Of a stretch of 36,593 nt of DNA, positions 1-6,953 are shown in pieces. Source of the DNA: Nitriliruptoraceae bacterium. Its GTDB lineage: Bacteria; Actinomycetota; Nitriliruptoria; Nitriliruptorales; Nitriliruptoraceae. Location of the stretch: positions 1 through 36,593 of the forward strand of contig PWTE01000240.1 in the NCBI GenBank assembly GCA_003563915.1, read 5' to 3'. Position numbers and translations under genes: made by a program. Each line of letters starts with the position of its first letter. Position 1 is the first letter of the stretch. Under the pieces are notes generated by a model, which had not been told where the DNA came from, did not search any database, and worked only from the letters and a program-made list of their open reading frames with translations.

Positions 1-1
1 G

Positions 2-907
2 CGCCGCTACGTCATCCCGCGCATCGGCTCCGTGCAGCTGCAGGCGCTGACGGCAGCGATGTTGGATGAGCTGTACGACGAGCTCGAACGCGCCGGTGGA
101 CGCGGTGGTCGGCCGCTGTCGGCGAAGACCGTCGCCAACGTCGCCGGCGCCCTCCATAAGGCGCTCGCGGATGCGGTGAAACGTGGTCGGATCAAGCGCA
201 GCCCGGCCGATGCCGTCTCGCCACCGACACCCGCGGGTGCTCACACGAGCTGGTGGTCGATCGAGGAGCTGCGCACCTTCCTCCGCTTCGTCGAGGAGGA
301 CGAGCTGTACGCGGCGTGGCTGCTGTTCGCGACGACGGGAGCCCGCGCTGGCGAGGTCGCCGGGCTCACCTGGGGCGACCTCGACCTCGATGCCGGATGG
401 ATGCGGGTCGACTGGACGCTCGGACACGGCGGCCACACGCTCACGTGGAAGCCACGCCCCAAGAGCCGCGCCGGCGAGCGGACGATGGCGCTCGACCCGG
501 CCACCGTCGCCGCGCTGCGCCAGCGCAAGCGCGCCCAAGCCGAGGCGCGACTGTTGGCCGGGCCGGTTTGGCAGGACACGTTCACCGACTGGCAGGGCCT
601 GGCGCGATCCGGACTCGTGTGGACGTACGGCGACGGCTCGCCGATCCATCCGAAGACGCTCTACGCGCGGTTCCTGAGACTGTCAGCCGAAGCCGGGTTG
701 CCCCGGATCAGGCTGCATGACGTGAGGCATTCCTACGCCTCGGCCGCGCTCGCCTCGGCGACCGGATGGCACGACGTCAAGATCATCAGCCAGCGGCTCG
801 GTCACAGCTCGGTCGCCATCACGCTCGACACGTACTCGCACGTCCTTCCGGCCGCCGACGAGAAGGTCGCGCACACGCTCGCGAGCACGATCCTGGGCAG
901 AGAGTGA
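2..907 (+). CDS. Tyrosine-type site-specific recombinase (phage integrase family), 5' end cut off by the window
   Basis: This enzyme family cuts and rejoins DNA at attachment sites through a covalent 3'-phosphotyrosine intermediate. The frame is already open at base 2, so the protein starts outside the window and about 301 residues are visible. The first part is the end of the SAM-like core-binding domain. The catalytic domain follows with all expected residues: Arg in TGARAGEV (codon 344-346), a beta-hairpin lysine region near 450-480, HDVRH (about 716-730), the LGHSS box, and the nucleophile Tyr in DTYSH (codon 833-835). It ends normally with TGA. It looks intact and active. Integrases usually lie at one end of an integrated element, so the element would lie to the left. 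I see no tRNA or attachment-site duplication in the 58 bases after the stop. The genes to the right look like ordinary chromosome. Confidence 0.93.
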   Translation, partial: RRYVIPRIGSVQLQALTAAMLDELYDELERAGGRGGRPLSAKTVANVAGALHKALADAVKRGRIKRSPADAVSPPTPAGAHTSWWSIEELRTFLRFVEEDELYAAWLLFATTGARAGEVAGLTWGDLDLDAGWMRVDWTLGHGGHTLTWKPRPKSRAGERTMALDPATVAALRQRKRAQAEARLLAGPVWQDTFTDWQGLARSGLVWTYGDGSPIHPKTLYARFLRLSAEAGLPRIRLHDVRHSYASAALASATGWHDVKIISQRLGHSSVAITLDTYSHVLPAADEKVAHTLASTILGRE

Positions 908-965
908 CCGCTCGCGTGTCCACGGCGTGTCCACAGCCGACAGTGTCGGAGGACGTTTCCGCAGG

Positions 966-2075
966 TCAGGAGGACTTTCCGGTGTCCTCGACGTAGAGGT
1001 AGTACTCCGCGTCCTCCTCCTCCCAGTCCATCTCGACGACGTCCTTGGTCACCGCCGCCTTGCAGAACTGGAGGAAACCGGAGTAGCCAAGGTCCTTCTC
1101 GGAGAAGTCCGGCTGGCGCTTGCGCAACTGGTCCTTGAGGCCCGACAGCGGCGGATCGCCACCGAGCTCGTCCATCAGTTCCTTGACCGTGTCGCGCAGG
1201 AGCTTGAACGCCGCATCCTCGTCGCGCGGGGCCGACGGGAAGTCGACCTCGGGATCGCCGGGAGCCGACCCATCGGTCAGGGTGATGACCTTGTTGTCGG
1301 CGAGGTGGCGCAGCATCTCGCGGAAACCGCGGAAGCCGTAATCTCCCTCGGAGAAGGTCGGGTCCTTGCGCAGCAACGCGCGCTTGAGGTTGGAGGCCTG
1401 GACCGCACCCGCCGTGTTCGACTGGATACCGGCCAGGGTACGGGTCAACACCCGCTCGAGTTCGCGCAGGTCCTGCTTCTGTGACGATTTCGTCGGCTTG
1501 GCGGCAGCCTTCGGGCCCTTGTCCTTGGAGGTCGCGGGTCCCGTGCTCTTCTTCGAGCGGGACTGGTTGCCCCCACCCTTCTTCTGACGGAGCGGGATGC
1601 CCTCGAGCCGGTCGTAGAAGATGAACTCGTCGCAGGCCGGCGGCAACATCGCCGAGGTCGAACCCTTCAGACCCACCCCGATCACCCGCTTGTTGAGTTC
1701 GCGCAGCTTGCTGACCAGCGGGGTGAAGTCCGAGTCGCCGGACACGATCACGAACGTCGACACGAAGTCGCGGGTGAGCGCGAGCTCCATCGCGTCGACC
1801 GCCATCTGGATGTCCGCCGCGTTCTTGCGGACCGAGTCGGACCGCTGCGGGATCTCGATCAGCTCGACGTTGGCATCGACCATGTCCCGGCGGTCGTCGC
1901 TGAACAGGTTCCAGTCGGCATAGGCGCGGCGCGTGATCAGCCGTCCACGCTCCGCCAGGGCGTCCAGCAGCGGACGCGGGTCGAAGCGGAAGCCGATGTC
2001 GCGCGCGCCGATCGCCACGTTCTCGTGGTCGATGTACAGCGCGAGGCGCTCTTCGAGAGGATCGTTGGAAGCCAT
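966..2075 (-). CDS. NYN-domain (PIN-like) nuclease with two C-terminal OST-HTH/LOTUS domains
   Basis: The 369-residue protein has an N-terminal NYN domain (about 10-155) with the acidic residues expected of a metal-dependent PIN-like RNase: Asp16 in YIDHEN, Asp88 and Asp94, and Asp114/Asp116 in VSGDSDF. A basic, low-complexity linker (about 160-200) rich in Lys, Gly and Ser follows. Two similar modules come next (about 200-280 and 285-362), each with the pattern LK..L...DP/QP.FSE.D.G..GF..., typical of OST-HTH (LOTUS) RNA-binding domains. The family is thought to act on RNA in the cytoplasm; the target here is unknown. The ATG at 2075 has no clear Shine-Dalgarno sequence, and a TAGTGT element lies about 10 bases upstream, so a short or absent leader is possible. 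The gene stands alone between the integrase and the HAD/kinase pair. Confidence 0.88.
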   Translation of the reverse strand: MASNDPLEERLALYIDHENVAIGARDIGFRFDPRPLLDALAERGRLITRRAYADWNLFSDDRRDMVDANVELIEIPQRSDSVRKNAADIQMAVDAMELALTRDFVSTFVIVSGDSDFTPLVSKLRELNKRVIGVGLKGSTSAMLPPACDEFIFYDRLEGIPLRQKKGGGNQSRSKKSTGPATSKDKGPKAAAKPTKSSQKQDLRELERVLTRTLAGIQSNTAGAVQASNLKRALLRKDPTFSEGDYGFRGFREMLRHLADNKVITLTDGSAPGDPEVDFPSAPRDEDAAFKLLRDTVKELMDELGGDPPLSGLKDQLRKRQPDFSEKDLGYSGFLQFCKAAVTKDVVEMDWEEEDAEYYLYVEDTGKSS

Positions 2076-2117
2076 ACCCGCACACTAGTGGTTCTGATGG
2101 CCCGCTCCGCACCACCG

Positions 2118-2136
2118 CTGGGCTGTCTGCGCCCAG
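2118..2136 (-). terminator. Hairpin directly after the HAD hydrolase stop codon
   Basis: CTGGGC, a 7-base loop and GCCCAG form a perfect 6-bp stem abutting the TAA stop of the HAD gene (2137-2139). There is no clear U tract on the minus strand, so intrinsic termination is likely but not certain. Confidence 0.45.
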
Positions 2137-2799
2137 TTACGCACCGGGAACCGACAGGTCGAGCTCCAGGAAGCCGCTGATCGCCGCCACGACCGCCTCC
2201 TCGTCGCCCTCGTGCACGACCGCGAACATCCCGACCTCACGGGCCACCTCGACGTTCCTCACCAGGTCGTCGACGAACGCGCACCGCTGTGGCGGCAGTC
2301 CGATGCGCTCGCACGCGAAGCGGTAGATCGCCGGGTCGGGTTTACGCAGACCCACCTCGCCGCTGATGACCAGGACATCGAAGTGCTGCTCCAGGGCCTC
2401 ACGGGGATAGGTGGTGGTCCCCCACGAGTTCGAGAGCAGCCCGGTCGGCAGACCGTGTGCACGCACCTGCTTGACCACGTCCCAGAGACCGCCCGCCGGA
2501 CGCATGGCGGCGAACAGCCCGTCGAGGAGACCGCCGTCCGGCACCTGATAGCCGTTCGAGGAGAGGAGCTCGGCGAGCTCCGCGTCGAACTCCGCGGCGG
2601 TGACCTCGCCGCGCTCCAACGCGCCGATCAGGCCGCCGCCCGGGATCCGTGAGGCCTCGACGAGCAGCTCGAAGGAACGCCCCGGTGGGATCCCGGTCGC
2701 CTGTTCGAACGCGACGAAGGAGTCCCTCACCGGGCCGGTGAGGACCCCGCCGTAGTCGAGGAACAGCGCACGAGGCTCCGCGGGCGGTGACGTGCTCAC
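2137..2799 (-). CDS. HAD-superfamily hydrolase, subfamily IA
   Basis: The 220-residue protein has the HAD motifs: motif I FLDYGGVL with the presumed nucleophile Asp15, motif II Ser/Thr in LLSNSW (about 125), motif III Lys in LRKPDPAIY (about 155), and motif IV FVDDLVRNV (about 178). A helical cap (about 20-95) lies between motifs I and II. The residue two after the nucleophile is Gly, not the usual general-acid Asp, as in the HAD part of ACAD10-like and YihX-like proteins, so phosphatase activity should not be assumed. The GTG start at 2799 overlaps the stop of the upstream kinase gene by 4 bases (GTGA), so the two are translationally coupled. The substrate is unknown. Confidence 0.88.
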   Translation of the reverse strand: MSTSPPAEPRALFLDYGGVLTGPVRDSFVAFEQATGIPPGRSFELLVEASRIPGGGLIGALERGEVTAAEFDAELAELLSSNGYQVPDGGLLDGLFAAMRPAGGLWDVVKQVRAHGLPTGLLSNSWGTTTYPREALEQHFDVLVISGEVGLRKPDPAIYRFACERIGLPPQRCAFVDDLVRNVEVAREVGMFAVVHEGDEEAVVAAISGFLELDLSVPGA

Positions 2800-3824
2800 A
2801 CCCCTGCCTCCACCGCCGCGTCCCGCGCAGCGTCCCCGAGGGCCAGCACGATCCGCCCGAAGGCCTCGTGGCTTCCGTCGGTCTCGCCGTACGCGCCCGA
2901 GGCGTAGCGGCTGTAGACACCCTCGAGGATGCAGGCGAGCTTCCAGTAACCGAAGGCGACGTAGTAGCCGATACCACTGAGGTCACGACCGGATGCGCGG
3001 GCGTAGCGGTCGATCAGCTCGTCACGACGAGCGAAGCCCTCCAGGGTGGTCGGCGCGCCGGGAAGCACCTGCAACTCGTCGTCCGGCTGCGTCCAGTACA
3101 CGAGCAGCAGCCCGACGTCCGCCAGGGGGTCACCGAGGGTGGTCAGCTCCCAGTCGAGGACCGCCTGCACCCGACCGTTCGACGGATCCAGCATCACGTT
3201 GTCCAGGCGGTAGTCACCGTGCACGACCGTAGCTGGCCCCTGGGGTGGGACGGCGGCCACCAGGCGGCGGTGAACCTCCTCGAGGGCGGGCAACTCCCGG
3301 GTCCGGGTCTTCTCGAGCTGCCCGCTCCACCGCTTGAGTTGCCGCTCGAGGTAGCCCTCGCGGCGTGAGAGGTCACCGAGACCGACGGCATCGACGTCCA
3401 CGTCGTGGAGGCGGACCAGGACGTCGACCAGGTCCTCGGAGGCCGCCCTCCGGGTGGCGGGCGTCAGGATCCGCTCGGCCGCGGTCACGTCACGGATGAC
3501 CGCACCTTCGACGAAACGCATGACGTAGAACGGCGCACCGGTGACCGCAGGATCGGGCTCGTACCCCACGCAGGCCGGCACCGGCACGTCGGTGCGCTCG
3601 AGCGCACTGATGATCCGGTGCTCTCGCCCCATGTCGTGTGCCGATTCGATCACCCCGGAGAGCGGCGGACGGCGCAGGATGACCCGCCGATCGTCCGGAT
3701 CGGTGACGGTGTAGGTGAGGTTCGACCGTCCGCCCTCGATCACCTCGAAGGAGAGCGGCGCCGTCAGCTCGGTGCGCTGCTGGATCCATGCCGTGACCTG
3801 CCCCTCATCGATGCCATCGACCAC
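2796..3824 (-). CDS. Phosphotransferase of the APH/choline kinase family, ACAD10/11-kinase-like
   Basis: This 342-residue protein has a kinase-like fold: an N-lobe with GGRSNLTY (about 31-38), a catalytic loop HGDYRLDN (202-209, Asp204 and Asn209) and a metal-binding VLDWE (Asp224) followed by LGDPLAD. The motif set matches the 'phosphotransferase family protein' group related to the kinase domains of ACAD10/ACAD11 rather than true aminoglycoside-resistance enzymes. Members of that group phosphorylate hydroxyl groups of hydroxyacyl-CoA thioesters. The frame stays open to 4100, but the extra 92 residues are basic and proline-rich and overlap the divergent MFS gene. The GTG at 3824 with GAGG upstream is the better start. 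It forms an operon with the HAD gene, an arrangement seen as one fused protein in ACAD10. The acyl-CoA dehydrogenase partner is absent here. Confidence 0.85.
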   Translation of the reverse strand: MVDGIDEGQVTAWIQQRTELTAPLSFEVIEGGRSNLTYTVTDPDDRRVILRRPPLSGVIESAHDMGREHRIISALERTDVPVPACVGYEPDPAVTGAPFYVMRFVEGAVIRDVTAAERILTPATRRAASEDLVDVLVRLHDVDVDAVGLGDLSRREGYLERQLKRWSGQLEKTRTRELPALEEVHRRLVAAVPPQGPATVVHGDYRLDNVMLDPSNGRVQAVLDWELTTLGDPLADVGLLLVYWTQPDDELQVLPGAPTTLEGFARRDELIDRYARASGRDLSGIGYYVAFGYWKLACILEGVYSRYASGAYGETDGSHEAFGRIVLALGDAARDAAVEAGV

Positions 3825-3958
3825 GGGTCCCTCACCGTCCGTTCGTCCTCGACCACCGTGGAGCCTGGCACGTCCGTGAGCTCTGGGCCAACCTGGCCGC
3901 GTCCGGTACGCGACGTCCGCCGATAGCGTTGGCGGTGACCGACCGGGAGGCCAGCGGG

Positions 3959-5389
3959 ATGAACCGCGAGCGCCAGCCTCGCGGCGCGTCCGAAGCTCGG
4001 GGCGAGGGGGCGCCTCGAACCCGGGCCCGCCGCCGGTTGCGCCTGCCATCGCTGCAGCGCCGTGGCCCGCTCGGGCGCATCGGACGGGCAGGCCGAGCAC
4101 GGGTCGGCCGGCTGTCCGGCAGCGTGCGGTCGCTGTTCGACGCTGGTGGACGCGGGTTCAGGAACCTGGCCCTCACGCACGCGCTCAGCGTCGGGGCCGA
4201 CACCCTCATCGCGATCGGGCTGGCGGGGACCCTGTTCTTCTCCGTCCCGTCAGCCGAAGCACGCACCAACGTCGCGCTGTACCTGGCGTTGACGGTCGCA
4301 CCGTTCGCGATCATCGGCCCCACCCTCGGCCGGATCCTCGACCGCGCTCCCGCGTCCACACGCGCACTGCTGGTCGGGGCCGCCGCGGGGCGCGGCATCC
4401 TCGCACTCAGCCTGGTACCGCTCAGCGGTAGCTGGTGGTTGTTCCCCGCGGCCTTCGGACTGCTGGTGCTCTCGCGGGTCCACATCATCACGAGGAACTC
4501 CCTGCTGCCGCTGGCCCTCGACGAGCCATGGCGTCTGGTCGACGCCAACGCCCGCGTCGCCTGGTTCGGTGTGCTCGGAGGCACTGTGGCGGGAGGGGTC
4601 GGGTTCGCGATGGCCTTCGTCTCCCCCGTCCAGGCGCCCCTTGCCCTCGCCGGGGTCATCGCGCTCGGAGCGGCGGCGGTCGGACGACACCTGCCGGCAC
4701 CCGACGGGCGCGGCATCCACCCTCACGGTCCGGACGAGGAACTGCCTGAGCTCCACATCGACCGCAGCGTCCACATGGCCCGACTGGCCACCGCCGGGGT
4801 CCGGGCCTTCAACGGGTTCCTGCTGCTGCTCCTGGCCTTCGCCCTACGAGAGATCGACGCGGGCCTGGCCGACTTCGGGGCGCTGCTCGGGGCTTCCGGG
4901 ATCGGCTACGCCATCGCGTCACGAGCCGTACCGGTGCTGTCGCGCCGGGTCAGCGAGGAGCCGATGGTCGTGGCGGCGCTCGCGATCACCGCGGCCGGGG
5001 CGTTCTCGGCCGGACAGTGGTTCGGGCAGGTCGCCGCGGCGATCACCGCCGGTCTCGCCGGCGTCGCGTGGGGTACCGCCAAGCTCGCGTTCGACGGTCT
5101 ACTGCAGTCGCAGGTGCCGGCCGAGCGACGTGGGGCGGCGTTCACCCGCTCCGAGACGCTGTTCTCGATCGCGTTCGTCGTCGGTGCGATCGTGCCGACC
5201 GCGATCCCGATGCCCGTCACCCTCGGACTGGTCCTGACGGGCTTCGGCGCCCTGGCCGCGCAGATCGTCTACGTGGCGGCGCTGCTCGTCCCCCCGGAGA
5301 CGGGCGGCGACCCCGGTCTCCTCAGCGACGCTCCGCAACCCCTCGACGAACCGTCCTCACAGCGGTCACAGACCGGCGAGCTGCCGTAG
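3959..5389 (+). CDS. Major facilitator superfamily-like membrane transporter
   Basis: The 476-residue protein begins with a long, strongly basic cytoplasmic segment (about 1-65) and then shows about ten to twelve hydrophobic helices. Examples are the segment near ADTLIAIGLAGTLFF, the VALYLALTVAPFAIIG segment with the loop GRILDRAP after it (MFS loop 2-3 position), and clear pairs toward the C-terminus. A cytoplasmic loop rich in charge and His (about 245-270) separates the two halves. The substrate cannot be read from the sequence. I chose the ATG at 3959, preceded by GGGAGG at a good distance, over a start 30 bases upstream that lacks one. It is divergent from the kinase gene across 134 bases. 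Its 3' end overlaps the convergent thioredoxin-fold gene by 24 bases. Confidence 0.8.
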   Translation: MNRERQPRGASEARGEGAPRTRARRRLRLPSLQRRGPLGRIGRAGRARVGRLSGSVRSLFDAGGRGFRNLALTHALSVGADTLIAIGLAGTLFFSVPSAEARTNVALYLALTVAPFAIIGPTLGRILDRAPASTRALLVGAAAGRGILALSLVPLSGSWWLFPAAFGLLVLSRVHIITRNSLLPLALDEPWRLVDANARVAWFGVLGGTVAGGVGFAMAFVSPVQAPLALAGVIALGAAAVGRHLPAPDGRGIHPHGPDEELPELHIDRSVHMARLATAGVRAFNGFLLLLLAFALREIDAGLADFGALLGASGIGYAIASRAVPVLSRRVSEEPMVVAALAITAAGAFSAGQWFGQVAAAITAGLAGVAWGTAKLAFDGLLQSQVPAERRGAAFTRSETLFSIAFVVGAIVPTAIPMPVTLGLVLTGFGALAAQIVYVAALLVPPETGGDPGLLSDAPQPLDEPSSQRSQTGELP

Positions 5390-5920
5390 GTCCTCATCGG
5401 ACAACTCGGCCGGCACGAAGGTCCCGTCCAGCTCGAGGACCGGGACCCCACCGATGCCTCGGCTCCGGTCGGCCGTCATCCGCTGGCGTAGCGACATCCG
5501 CGCCTTCGGGTCCGCCAGCGCACCGAGGACCTCATCGCCGGCGAGACCGATCCCCGCCGCCAGGTCGCGCAGCAGCTCGGGCTGATCGATCGCCTCACCG
5601 TCGGTCCAGTAGGCGCGGAACACCGCATCCCGCCAGGCGGCACCCAGCTCGGAACGGCGTGCCAGGACCCCGACCAGATGCGCCGGCAGGGTCGGTGGCC
5701 GCACCGATGGTCGGTGGACCACGAGCCCGAGGTCCTCCGCTCGATCGGTCCAACGCTCGAGTTCCTCGAGCTGGTCCAGGGTGACCGGCAGGCTCGCCTC
5801 GACGCCCAGGACGTCGATGCCCTGGAACCGGACCGTGCCACCGGCATCGGCGATGCGTTGCAACCGCAACGCCGCGACGGTCGCGGCCAGCGACGTGATG
5901 TCGTAGTGGAGGACGAGCAT
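5366..5920 (-). CDS. DsbA-family thioredoxin-fold protein lacking a CxxC motif
   Basis: The 184-residue protein starts with a beta strand (LVLHYDI) and has a helical insertion with WRDAVFRAYWTDGEAID (about 95-112), typical of the DsbA/2-hydroxychromene-2-carboxylate isomerase/FrnE group. Near the C-terminus GIGGVPVLELDG (about 153-164) supplies the cis-proline loop of the thioredoxin fold. It has no cysteines at the normal redox site, so it is unlikely to act as a disulfide oxidoreductase and may be an isomerase or a glutathione- or mycothiol-type transferase. It starts 10 bases after the stop of the upstream sulfurtransferase gene, so the two are probably co-transcribed. No signal peptide is visible, so it should be cytoplasmic. 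The exact function is unknown. Confidence 0.78.
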   Translation of the reverse strand: MLVLHYDITSLAATVAALRLQRIADAGGTVRFQGIDVLGVEASLPVTLDQLEELERWTDRAEDLGLVVHRPSVRPPTLPAHLVGVLARRSELGAAWRDAVFRAYWTDGEAIDQPELLRDLAAGIGLAGDEVLGALADPKARMSLRQRMTADRSRGIGGVPVLELDGTFVPAELSDEDLRQLAGL

Positions 5921-5929
5921 CGCGGCCAG

Positions 5930-6775
5930 CTACCTCGGCGCGGAGCCGCGCACGGCAGCGCGTGCCTCGTCCTGGCTCCAAGCGGACCAGGACCCGGGAT
6001 ACAACCGACCCGGTCGACCGAGCTGCTCCAGGACCAGCAGGTCGTGACAAGCGGTGACCCCTGAGCCGCAGTAGGCGATGACCTCGTCGGCATCGAGGGC
6101 ACCGACAGCGCCGTAACGCTCCCGCAGTTCGGCAGCGGACCGCAACCGTCCATCTGCCTCGAGGTTGTCGGTGAAGGGCAGGTTCGCGGCGCCAGGGATG
6201 TGACCGGGACGCGCATCGACCGGCTCGCTCTCGCCGCGATAGCGCTCGGGATCGCGGGCATCCAGCACCACCGCTCCGTCGCGCAGGGCGGAGGCGGCCG
6301 TGCGGTCCGCGTCGGCGAGCCGATCCCTCGGCCAGGGCACCGGTGTGCGGGTGACGGCGGTCCGGGTCGCCTCACCGGTCTCCGTGGGGCCAGACCACCC
6401 CGCCAGGCCGCCCTCCAGCACGCCGGCCGGTTGCCCGATCGCCCGCAGCATCCAGACCAGCCGGGCAGCGATCGCACCAGGACCCTGGTCGTAGGCGACG
6501 ACCGGCGCGTCCTCGCCGATTCCGAGCTCGCCCAGTGCCTGCGCGAAGTGTTCGGGATCCGGGAGCGGATGGCGGCCCTCGCTCGCTGTCGGGGGGCCTG
6601 CCGCGACGGTGTCCAGATCGACGTAGACCGCTCCCGGCAGGTGACGTTCCCGGTAGGTCGCGGGACCTTCGCTGCCGTCGAGCGACCACCGCAGGTCGGC
6701 CACCACCACCTCGTCGAGGTGGGCTTCCAGCCAGCTCGCACTCACGAAAGGGGGAAGCTGTTCGAGCGTTTCCAC
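5930..6775 (-). CDS. Two-domain sulfurtransferase (thiosulfate/3-mercaptopyruvate type rhodanese)
   Basis: This protein should transfer sulfane sulfur from thiosulfate or 3-mercaptopyruvate to an acceptor. The 281 residues make up two rhodanese domains. The N-terminal one (about 10-130) is catalytically inactive, with VADLRW, HLPGAVYVDLD and GGLAGW. The C-terminal one (about 160-275) carries the active-site loop YCGSGVTA with the persulfide cysteine Cys236. The loop CGSGVTA is usual for the two-domain TST/MST group. The GTG start at 6775 has GAGGAGG five bases upstream. It is divergent from ppc and is followed closely by the thioredoxin-fold gene, which may share its thiol chemistry (inference). 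Confidence 0.92.
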   Translation of the reverse strand: METLEQLPPFVSASWLEAHLDEVVVADLRWSLDGSEGPATYRERHLPGAVYVDLDTVAAGPPTASEGRHPLPDPEHFAQALGELGIGEDAPVVAYDQGPGAIAARLVWMLRAIGQPAGVLEGGLAGWSGPTETGEATRTAVTRTPVPWPRDRLADADRTAASALRDGAVVLDARDPERYRGESEPVDARPGHIPGAANLPFTDNLEADGRLRSAAELRERYGAVGALDADEVIAYCGSGVTACHDLLVLEQLGRPGRLYPGSWSAWSQDEARAAVRGSAPR

Positions 6776-6953
6776 ACCGACCTCCTCGCCCGACCGGGCA
6801 CCGGCTCCGAAGGGTAGGGGCGCACGTCAAGGGCCCGGTCGTACACCGGCGCGGACCTACCCGACAGACGGTGGTCCCCTAGCCTGGCGACCTCCTCAGC
6901 GGACCCGCCTCACCGTGTGGTCCGATCCGACCCCGAACCCGGAGAGACGCCAC

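Noticed and set aside
3825-4100. N-terminal extension of the APH-type kinase to 4100
   Set aside because: The added residues are basic and low in complexity, overlap the divergent MFS gene, and a better start with a ribosome binding site exists at 3824.
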